Below are positions 5,325 through 11,278 of a DNA stretch of 11,278 nt, in pieces. The stretch lies in the NCBI GenBank assembly GCA_050015895.1, contig JBEKAN010000120.1, positions 1-11,278 on the forward strand. The letters are read 5' to 3'. The notes beneath the pieces were generated by a model. That model did no database searches. It was not told the DNA's origin and saw only the letters and a program-made list of their open reading frames with translations. The position numbers were made by a program, and so were the translations under genes. How positions within the stretch are numbered: position 1 is the first letter of the stretch; the number at the start of each line of letters is the position of its first letter. Source of the stretch: JBEKOF01 sp050015895 (GTDB lineage Bacteria > Verrucomicrobiota > Verrucomicrobiia > Limisphaerales > Palsa-1400).

Positions 5325-8066
5325 TCACTGGATTTCCGCGGCGAATTGGTAGGCGCCGGAGCCGATTTGATAGACGGCGGTACCGGCTTCCATGCGCAGG
5401 AATTTCACGCCGACCGATGTCGCCGCCGGTTTGCCGGATTCGGTCACGTTGTTCTGGGCGCTGGTCGGGATGTACACGGTGGCCGTGGTGTTGGCGGGAA
5501 TGACCACGTTCAACATGATCTGCCGGCCCTCGCGTTTCCAAGCGCTGGTGATCTTGCCGTGAATGGAATCATAGCTGGCGGTCACAGAGGTGAGGTCGCC
5601 GACAAGGGCGGGCTTGATGATGATGCGCTGGAATCCCGGCGCGTCCGGGTCGCTCTGGATTCCAGCAAGGTCGTGGAAGAACCACTCGTTGATCTGGCCC
5701 AGCATAAAGTGATCCTGCGAGGAGGAACGCAGCGCGTCCCACGCCTCAGTAAGACTTGTCGCCCCCATTTTCAACTGGTAGCCATAACCGGGTTTGTCGG
5801 ACTGGTTGTTCATGGCGAAGACGACATCGGAACGCCCCCCATCCGCCAGCGCGCGCAGAAGGTAACGGTAGCCCACGTCCCCGGCGGTCAAACCCACCTG
5901 CCCCGCATTATTCACCACATTGTCAAGAATGGCGGCGCGGTTCTCCGGCTGGGCCAGCCCCATCACCAGCGCGATGGAGTCGGCGCATTGCGAGCCGGTG
6001 GCATACTGGCGGGTCGCGGAGTTGAAGTACTTGGCGTTGAACGCCGCGCGAATCCGTCCGGCCTGCTGCTCATACTTGGCGGCGTCCTCCTTCAAGCCGA
6101 GCCACTGGGCCGTTTGCGCGAGGATCATCGTGTCCTGATAATAGAACGCCGTGGCGGTCACTCCCTTGGGCGTCAATTTGGACTCGCCCGGCCTGCCGGG
6201 GCCGATGTCATACCAATCGCTCAACCCGTAGCTCACAATCTCGTTGCTCGCCTTGCCGCCCAGATAGGCCGCGTAGCGCGCCATGCCCTGGTAGTTGCTG
6301 CGGAGCAACTCCGTGTCGCCCGTGAACTCATACTGCTGCCAGGCGACAATCGGAAACGCGCTGCCCCATTCCGGCGAGTCAAGAAAATTGCCGCTGAACG
6401 AGGCGTACTCCGGGGCCGTGGTCGGCACCATCCCGTTGGCCCGCTGGCTGTCGGCCATGTCATTCATAATTTTTGCGAAGAAGGCGTCCAGGTCGAAGTT
6501 GTAGCGCAACGCCGGGCCGTTGAGATGCGTCTGCTCCAGCCAGCCCAGCTTCTCCCGGTGGGGACAGTCGGTCATCACGCTGACCATGTTGTTGAGCTGC
6601 GCCCAGCGGACCAGAGTGTAAATCCGGTTGAACAGGTCGTTCGAGGTGGTGAACTGCCCGACGGGCGTCGCGGACGAATGCACCACCGTGCTTTCCAGTG
6701 AGTCCAGGACGGGCAAAGCGCCCCCGTCGGGCGGCGCGGCGCGCTCCACTTGCAGGTATCGGTAGCCGCAATAGAAAAACCGCGGCGACCAGCTTTCCCG
6801 CCCGCCGCCCGCCAGCGTGTAAACGCAGTAAGTCGGGCTTCCCATGCTGCCCTGGTCAATGGAGCCGTCCGCTTTCAACAACTCCGCGGGCCGCAGTCTC
6901 ACGCTCGCCCCCGCCGGGCCATGCACCGTGATCTTGGGCATCTGCGACGCGTTCTGGCCGAGGTCGTACACAGTGGTCCCCGGCCCCAACTCCGTCGTCT
7001 TGACAGGTTTGAGGACCTCGAAACCCCGGATGGGTGGCGCGGCGCGGGAAATCCCCTTCAACGCGCCGCCCGGCCCCTCCGTCACCCGCGCCCGCGCCCA
7101 TTCTGTCGCGTCAAAGCCCGGCTGGTCCCATCCGGCGGGATAAAGCCGGGCGTCATAATCCTCCCCGCCATAAGCGGAGGTGAACGTGACCGGCCCGGAG
7201 GAGGCGCGCCACTGGTCGTCGCTCACCACCAGTTGGCTGCTGCCGTCTTGATACTCCAGGCGCAATTGGGCGATGGCCTTTTGCGGCCCGAACGAACCTT
7301 TGAACTTGGTGTAACGACCGGGAATTTGCTGGACGTTGTACATTCCGTTCCCCAGAAACAGACCGATGGCATTGGTGCCCGCGCGCAGCGAGCGCGTCAC
7401 GTCGTAGGTGTCGTAGAGGCACGTCTTGTCATATTTGCTCCAGCCCGGGGTCAGCAGATCGTCGCCCACCCTGCCCCCGTTGAGCGTCATCTCATAGTAG
7501 CCCAGGCCGCACACAAAAACCACCGCCCGCCTCAGGCCGGGCTTGACCACGAAATCGCGGCGGAGCAGGATCGTCGGATACTCGCCCACGGGGCCATTGG
7601 TCCTTTCCAAACTGATCCACTTGGCCTGCCAATCGCCGCCATTGAGCAAGCCCATCGTCCACGCCGCTGGCGCGCTCCAGGCGGAAGGCGCTCCCGCCTG
7701 GTCCCAAACCCGCGCCTTCCAAAACACCTGGCTGCCCGAAGCCGGCGCACGGCCCGCGTAATTGATGTTGACGGTTTGATCGGACACCACCCGCCCGCTG
7801 TCCCAAAGGTCGCCCCGGTTTTGTGCGAGAAGCTCCGCCGAAGAGGCCGCGAGAATTTGCCAGCCGGTTTGCGTCTCCCCGCGCTGATCGGATTGCACGA
7901 TCCAACTCAGGGCCGGCAGCGCCAAGTCAACGCCAAGCGGATTCTCCCGGTATTCGCACCGCAGCCGCGCGGGCGTCAGGGTTGCCGCCTGGGCATGGAC
8001 GCTGCTTCCCGCCACGCCCAGCACGAGGAGAGCCAGCAAGCGGCTTCTTGGTGATAATCGAGTCAT
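5325..8066 (-). CDS. Exported GH78 alpha-L-rhamnosidase
   Basis: The product is 913 aa from the ATG at 8066, which places a good signal peptide (TRLSPRSR, LLALLVLGVAGSS, then VHAQA) at the N-terminus; an in-frame ATG 14 codons earlier would spoil it. It should remove terminal alpha-L-rhamnose from polysaccharides or glycosides in the periplasm or outside the cell. Domains in order are an Ig-like N-terminal domain (about 30-140), a beta-sandwich with GLGYYEMTLNG and GDDLLTPGWSKYDKT (about 145-330), a second beta domain (about 340-470), the (alpha/alpha)6 catalytic barrel (about 475-810) and a C-terminal beta-sandwich. The motif DCPHREKLGWLEQ gives D500 and the presumed general acid E505; E774 in SLTEAWD is the presumed base, 274 residues after D500, the same spacing as in Bacillus RhaB. 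It appears intact. Its ribosome binding site is weak. Confidence 0.93.
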   Translation of the reverse strand: MTRLSPRSRLLALLVLGVAGSSVHAQAATLTPARLRCEYRENPLGVDLALPALSWIVQSDQRGETQTGWQILAASSAELLAQNRGDLWDSGRVVSDQTVNINYAGRAPASGSQVFWKARVWDQAGAPSAWSAPAAWTMGLLNGGDWQAKWISLERTNGPVGEYPTILLRRDFVVKPGLRRAVVFVCGLGYYEMTLNGGRVGDDLLTPGWSKYDKTCLYDTYDVTRSLRAGTNAIGLFLGNGMYNVQQIPGRYTKFKGSFGPQKAIAQLRLEYQDGSSQLVVSDDQWRASSGPVTFTSAYGGEDYDARLYPAGWDQPGFDATEWARARVTEGPGGALKGISRAAPPIRGFEVLKPVKTTELGPGTTVYDLGQNASQMPKITVHGPAGASVRLRPAELLKADGSIDQGSMGSPTYCVYTLAGGGRESWSPRFFYCGYRYLQVERAAPPDGGALPVLDSLESTVVHSSATPVGQFTTSNDLFNRIYTLVRWAQLNNMVSVMTDCPHREKLGWLEQTHLNGPALRYNFDLDAFFAKIMNDMADSQRANGMVPTTAPEYASFSGNFLDSPEWGSAFPIVAWQQYEFTGDTELLRSNYQGMARYAAYLGGKASNEIVSYGLSDWYDIGPGRPGESKLTPKGVTATAFYYQDTMILAQTAQWLGLKEDAAKYEQQAGRIRAAFNAKYFNSATRQYATGSQCADSIALVMGLAQPENRAAILDNVVNNAGQVGLTAGDVGYRYLLRALADGGRSDVVFAMNNQSDKPGYGYQLKMGATSLTEAWDALRSSSQDHFMLGQINEWFFHDLAGIQSDPDAPGFQRIIIKPALVGDLTSVTASYDSIHGKITSAWKREGRQIMLNVVIPANTTATVYIPTSAQNNVTESGKPAATSVGVKFLRMEAGTAVYQIGSGAYQFAAEIQ

Positions 8067-8193
8067 AGGATTTCTGATGATGGCTCGAAATAGGGCGCGA
8101 CGCCACACTTATCGTAAGCGCACGAGCCCCCGCGGGCAGCGGTCGGCGCCCTCGCCGAAGACACCACAATCAGTACTCGACGTTCCGGGGAGC

Positions 8194-8234
8194 GCGGTCG
8201 TCACGACCGCATCCGTCGGCGTCTCGCCGACGGA
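8194..8234. repeat. Two adjacent perfect hairpins
   Basis: The first is GCGGTCGT-C-ACGACCGC (8194-8210, perfect 8-bp stem, one-base centre). The second is TCCGTCGGCG-TCT-CGCCGACGGA (8212-8234, perfect 10-bp stem with a three-base loop). They are one base apart. As DNA they form a 41-bp doublet; I recall similar GCGGTCGTGACGACCGC and GGCGAGACGCC blocks as dispersed repeats in Verrucomicrobiota. Confidence 0.75.
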
Positions 8235-8353
8235 ATTTGCCGCCCGAACCTGCTGCATCTTCAGGGTGATCCAAGGAGGCTGTATTCCACTCTGGCTGGT
8301 GTCTTTTTCTCTCGCGCCCATTTCCCATTGGTAGCGCCCAGCGGGTGCCGGAC

Positions 8354-8396
8354 GCTCTCTCTCTCCGCTTGCGGGCAGAGAGCCGGAGAGAGGGGT
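8354..8396. repeat. Degenerate copy of the CCCTC...GAGGGG dispersed repeat
   Basis: GCTCTCT (8354-8360) pairs with AGAGAGC (8377-8383), enclosing a TCCGCTTGCGGG core, and is followed by CGGAGAGAGGGG. The plan matches the element at 33-75 (stem, then GGGAGAGGGG), with more substitutions. Confidence 0.5.
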
Positions 8397-8441
8397 TGCC
8401 GCTTCTTCCACTTCCAGGTTGGAAAAACTCTGTCCCATCCC

Positions 8442-8463
8442 CGCCCCCAGATAAACGGGGGCG
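8442..8463. repeat. Perfect 7-bp hairpin CGCCCCC/GGGGGCG
   Basis: CGCCCCC (8442-8448) and GGGGGCG (8457-8463) enclose the eight-base loop AGATAAAC, about 75 bp upstream of the next start codon. It is followed by TTTCCACTTG, not by a T-run, so it is a weak terminator candidate at best. Confidence 0.5.
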
Positions 8464-8539
8464 TTTCCACTTGCATTGCCAGATGTTCAGAGTGACAATC
8501 GGGAACAAGCCGAACCGAACACGAGGGCAACGACGAGCC

Positions 8540-9031
8540 ATGAAGATTATGAAGACATTTGTCACCATATTGATAATTTCTCATTGTGGGGCAGCCTGCA
8601 TCGGTCAAACAGGCACCTTCCCACTTGAGACGACACCGGTCGGCAGAACCGCGGTCGAAGGGATTCAACTCTCGGCCAGTGTGACCAACGACGTTGTGAG
8701 AGCGGGGTCAAAAATAACGCTGTCGCTAAAAATTACGAACTCTTCTCCGTACACAATTAGGATGACACAAGTCCCATATTCGGTTTCTGCTTCGACCGAT
8801 CCGTCGGGAAGCTCCGGGAAGGCCTATGGGCTTGCCGCTGAACGACCCCCTGTCGCGGGTCACGCGTTGCCGATAGACATGACGAACGGGGAGATCAGGG
8901 AGTGGAATGTAACAGTGGATGTTCAAAAGGAAATTGAGCCTGGGGATTACACCCTCAAAGTGTCGCAGCCGTTTAGTATTACCGCCAACCATTTTTGGGT
9001 GTACACAACCTTGAAAGTGCGGATAGATTGA
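8540..9031 (+). CDS. Small exported protein with an Ig-like beta-sandwich look
   Basis: The product is 163 aa from the ATG at 8540. Residues 1-23 form a signal peptide (KIMK, then TFVTILIISHCGAA, then CIGQ). A lipoprotein reading is possible with GAAC as a poor lipobox, but simple secretion is more likely. Residues 40-75 read IQLSASVTNDVVRAGSKITLSLKITNSS, and residues 117-145 end in a GDYTLKV strand; together these look like the strands of a BsuPI or other Ig-like domain, with many T/S/V residues and no catalytic motif. The frame is open back to 8345, but that part is repeat DNA. GAGGG at 8523-8527 is rather far from the ATG for a ribosome binding site. No partner is visible and I cannot name a function. 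Confidence 0.7.
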   Translation: MKIMKTFVTILIISHCGAACIGQTGTFPLETTPVGRTAVEGIQLSASVTNDVVRAGSKITLSLKITNSSPYTIRMTQVPYSVSASTDPSGSSGKAYGLAAERPPVAGHALPIDMTNGEIREWNVTVDVQKEIEPGDYTLKVSQPFSITANHFWVYTTLKVRID

Positions 9032-9221
9032 CGGGCCGGCTCTGTGGGAGGGGGACGACTTGGGAAATTGCGACAATGGCAAGTTCCGCCTGCCATTCCT
9101 CTGACCGTCATTCCTCTGCCTTCCCGGCGAAGCCTGGGAAGAAGCTTATCTTTTGACCAACGCCTGGTTTTCAGCCATTGTTCACGATAACCGGCCTTTT
9201 CACGCCGGATTGAGGACGATG
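9032..9221. other. Intergenic leader before the efflux operon
   Basis: No gene is seen. It holds a CATTCCTCTG direct repeat (9094-9103 and 9109-9118), a hairpin with arms CTTCCC (9120-9125) and GGGAAG (9136-9141) that might weakly terminate the upstream gene, and a hairpin CCGGC/GCCGG (9191-9208) just before the emrA ribosome binding site. TTGACC at 9153-9158 is a possible -35, but no good -10 lies 17 bp on. Confidence 0.5.
9212..9216 (+). promoter_or_regulatory. Ribosome binding site deciding the emrA start
   Basis: GAGGA lies 5 nt before the ATG at 9222 and only 2 nt before the ATG at 9219. The two ATG codons are adjacent and in frame, and the spacing favours 9222. Confidence 0.6.
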
Positions 9222-10325
9222 ATGGAAGAACAAAACGCAACTAATCCAACAGGCGGCGCGCCGCGTCCGCCCCTCTCGGAGGCCCGCTCCGCGCCGCCGC
9301 CCCGGCGGCGCTTCCGGCTGGGCTACTTCATTTTCTCTTTGATCCTGTTGGCGGCGGTCATCGCCACCGCCGTCTATTACGTCCACTTCATCGCGCCCTA
9401 CGAGACGACCGACGACGCCTTCATTGAAAGCCACGTCACATTTGTCAGCCCCCGTGTTTCCGGCCCGGTGGTGAAGTTGCTGGCGATGGACAACCAGCGG
9501 GTCAAGGCCGGGGACGTGCTGCTGGAAATTGACACCAACGACTTCCAGATGCGCCTGGCCCAGGCCGCCGCCGATCTCGCCACGGCCACCAACCACGTCG
9601 CGCAGGCCGAGGCGCAAGTTCTTGTTGACCAAGCCAAGGCCGAGCAGCAAACCGCCGCCGTCGCCTCCGCCCAGGCCATCGCCGCCCGCACCAAAGCCGA
9701 CCGTGAACGCTACGAATCGGTGGAAAGCAACGCCGTGTCGGGCAGCCAAATTGACCTCGCCAAGGCCCAGGCCGGCTCCGCCGCCGCGGAGGTGAAAGTC
9801 GCCAGCCACCAGGCCGAGGCCGCCGAGGCGCAGGTGCTTCTGGACCGCGCCAACGTCCAGACCGCCCGCGCACAAGTGCAACAGGCGCGGACGCGGCTGG
9901 ACCAGGCCCAATTGGAGCTTTCCTACACCACCGTCCGCGCGCCGCGGGACGGGCGGGTGACGGGGCGCTCGGTCGAGGAGGGCGCCTACGTCCAAACCGG
10001 CCAGGCCCTCCTGGCCCTGGTGCCCGACGACATCTGGGTCGTGGCCAATTTCAAGGAGACGCAATTGGAGCGGATGCGTCCCGGCCAAAAGGTGCTCCTC
10101 CACGTGGACGCCTATCCGCGGCACGAATTCCAGGGGAAATTGGACAGTGTGCAGGCCGGCTCCGGCGCGGTCTTCAGCCTGCTGCCGCCGGAGAACGCGG
10201 TGGGCAACTACGTGAAAGTGGTGCAGCGGGTGCCGGTGAAAATTCTATTTGACGATCCGGCGGGCTTGTCCCAATTCAACCTCGCGCCGGGGATGTCGGT
10301 GCGGCCGAAGGTCAGGGTCCAATGA
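9222..10325 (+). CDS. emrA: EmrA-like membrane fusion protein (HlyD family) of a multidrug efflux pump
   Basis: The product is 367 aa starting MEEQNATNPT. After a proline- and arginine-rich cytoplasmic tail, residues 34-56 form one membrane segment (GYFIFSLILLAAVIATAVYY). Next comes TTDDAFIES, the hallmark of EmrA-type adaptors, then the first half of the lipoyl domain (SPRVSGPV... near 77-105, with DNQRVKAGDVLLEID). Residues 108-232 form a long alanine- and glutamine-rich coiled-coil hairpin. The second lipoyl half begins with YTTVRAPRDGRVTG (235-248), and a beta-barrel domain follows to the end. It should link the inner-membrane transporter encoded next to an outer-membrane channel. The stop codon overlaps the emrB start as ATGA. 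Confidence 0.9.
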   Translation: MEEQNATNPTGGAPRPPLSEARSAPPPRRRFRLGYFIFSLILLAAVIATAVYYVHFIAPYETTDDAFIESHVTFVSPRVSGPVVKLLAMDNQRVKAGDVLLEIDTNDFQMRLAQAAADLATATNHVAQAEAQVLVDQAKAEQQTAAVASAQAIAARTKADRERYESVESNAVSGSQIDLAKAQAGSAAAEVKVASHQAEAAEAQVLLDRANVQTARAQVQQARTRLDQAQLELSYTTVRAPRDGRVTGRSVEEGAYVQTGQALLALVPDDIWVVANFKETQLERMRPGQKVLLHVDAYPRHEFQGKLDSVQAGSGAVFSLLPPENAVGNYVKVVQRVPVKILFDDPAGLSQFNLAPGMSVRPKVRVQ

Positions 10326-11278
10326 GCGAGCAGTGGCGTCCTCATGTCAATCCCTGGTGGATCGCCTTCGCGGTCATGCTGGCGACGTTCATGGAGGTGC
10401 TCGACACTTCCATCGCCTCGGTGGCCCTGCCCTACATCGGCGGCAACCTCGGCGCGACCCCCTCGGAGGCGACTTGGGTGCTCACCAGTTACCTGGTCTC
10501 CAACGCCGTTGTGCTGCCGGCCAGCGGTTGGCTCTCCAGGCATTTCGGAAGGAAGCGGCTTCTCATCACCTGCATCATGATTTTTTCCGTGTCCTCCGTT
10601 TTATGCGGGGCGGCGACCAGCCTGCCCATGCTCGTGGTCGCGCGGGTGCTTCAAGGAGCGGGCGGCGGAGCGCTCCAACCGCTGGCGCAATCCATCATGC
10701 TGGAAAGTTTTCCCCCCGCCCGTCGCGGCACGGCCATGGCAGTCTATGGCGTCGGGGTCGTCTGCGCGCCCATCCTGGGGCCGACGATGGGCGGCTGGTT
10801 GACGGATACCTGGTCGTGGCGCTGGGCCTTTTACATCAATGTGCCGGTGAGCATCATCGCGGTGTACATGATCTCCCTCTTCGTGCGGGACCCGCCCTGG
10901 ATTCGCGAGGGCAAGCCGGGACGGATTGATGGGGTGGGCCTGGGCTTCATGGCCCTGGGCCTGGGCACGCTGCAAATTCTGCTGGACCGCGGGCAGGAAA
11001 TGGATTGGTTCGGCTCGATCTGGATGCGGTGGATGGCGGGGATTTCCGCCGGCTCGCTCTTGTTCTTCATTTTCTGGGAACTGCGCGTTTCGGACCCGAT
11101 CGTCAACCTGCGCATTCTCAAGAACCGCAACTTCGCCGTGGCGTGCGGGTTGTTTTTTCTCTTCGGCGCGGCCATTTACGGGCTGGTCGCGCTGCAACCG
11201 CTCTTCCTCCAAACGCTCCTGGGCTACAGCGCGCTGGAGTCGGGATTGACGGTCACGCCGCGGGGCGTGGGGGCGTTC
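10322..11278 (+). CDS. emrB: EmrB-like DHA2-family multidrug transporter, 3' end beyond the window
   Basis: The frame starts with the ATG at 10322, overlapping the emrA stop (ATGA), and is open to the last base: 319 codons seen of a usual 500-520. It begins MSEQWRPHVNPWWIAFAVML. Family marks are LDTSIASVALPYI in the first membrane helix (DHA2 type, 14 helices), SYLVSNAVVLPASGWLS followed by the motif A-like RHFGRKRLL, then RVLQGAGGG, GPTMGGWLTD of motif C, and WRWAFYINVP. This is a proton-driven drug exporter in the inner membrane. No TolC-like gene is in view; it may lie beyond the window or elsewhere. Nothing suggests damage. Confidence 0.92.
   Translation, partial: MSEQWRPHVNPWWIAFAVMLATFMEVLDTSIASVALPYIGGNLGATPSEATWVLTSYLVSNAVVLPASGWLSRHFGRKRLLITCIMIFSVSSVLCGAATSLPMLVVARVLQGAGGGALQPLAQSIMLESFPPARRGTAMAVYGVGVVCAPILGPTMGGWLTDTWSWRWAFYINVPVSIIAVYMISLFVRDPPWIREGKPGRIDGVGLGFMALGLGTLQILLDRGQEMDWFGSIWMRWMAGISAGSLLFFIFWELRVSDPIVNLRILKNRNFAVACGLFFLFGAAIYGLVALQPLFLQTLLGYSALESGLTVTPRGVGAF

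Larger units (their letters stand above)
8067..8539. other. Divergent intergenic region filled with dispersed palindromes
   Basis: This stretch separates the rhamnosidase (leftward) from the gene at 8540 (rightward). An open frame into the 8540 gene extends back to 8345, but it runs through repeat DNA and lacks a ribosome binding site. Three hairpin groups are present (8194-8234, 8354-8396, 8442-8463). No convincing promoter for either flanking gene could be picked out by eye. Confidence 0.65.

Noticed and set aside
5295..8054. Two long plus-strand open frames (468 and 434 codons) opposite the rhamnosidase
   Set aside because: They are antisense to a full-length GH78 gene with catalytic motifs. 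Their composition (rich in R, G, H and V) is typical of the shadow strand of GC-rich coding DNA.
8345..8539. Longer N-terminus for the 8540 gene
   Set aside because: The extra 65 codons translate repeat DNA and would bury the signal peptide.
9171..10124. 317-codon minus-strand frame opposite emrA
   Set aside because: It is antisense to a gene with all EmrA domains; the glycine- and leucine-rich product shows no domain.

Overview
The window looks like accessory chromosome of a GC-rich Verrucomicrobiota bacterium, most likely from the Pedosphaera/Limisphaera side of the phylum. Three things point there: a member of a paralogous family that I recall as typical of this phylum (N-terminus beginning MRNGKIAKLP), secreted proteins with RCC1-like repeats, and intergenic DNA full of short GC-rich palindromic dispersed repeats. 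No rRNA, tRNA, CRISPR array or complete insertion sequence is visible.

Layout. 1-588 is non-coding and repeat-rich, with two palindrome families and a 21-bp direct repeat. 589-1743 (+) encodes a probable DNA-binding protein whose C-terminal tail is an in-frame tandem array of a 66-bp hairpin-bearing repeat. 1744-2274 is another non-coding mosaic of dispersed repeats. 2275-4095 (+) encodes a secreted RCC1/BNR-repeat protein with an extra C-terminal region. 4130-5251 (-) is a small toxin-antitoxin island: an intact vapBC pair, then the orphaned C-terminal tail of a second probable toxin that overlaps an intact DUF4926 gene, then a relic of another vapB-vapC junction. 5325-8066 (-) encodes a large exported GH78 alpha-L-rhamnosidase. 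8067-8539 is repeat-rich intergenic DNA. 8540-9031 (+) encodes a small exported protein with an Ig-like look. 9222-11278 (+) is an emrA-emrB type drug-efflux operon; emrB runs off the window end.

How the genes relate. There are three separate stories. The rhamnosidase and the two small secreted proteins fit a polysaccharide-degrading, envelope-rich life style, but they share no operon. The emrA-emrB genes overlap by ATGA and would form an inner-membrane pump with a periplasmic adaptor; no outer-membrane channel gene is in view. The toxin-antitoxin island is the most eventful part, with at least three layers of module gain and decay in about 1.1 kb.

The strongest candidates for something under-described are the palindromic repeat that has become protein-coding sequence (1312-1662), and the stacked toxin-antitoxin remains (4134-4588), where a truncated toxin frame still ends in an ATGA overlap with an intact DUF4926 partner. 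All family names rest on recognition of motifs by eye; no search was run.
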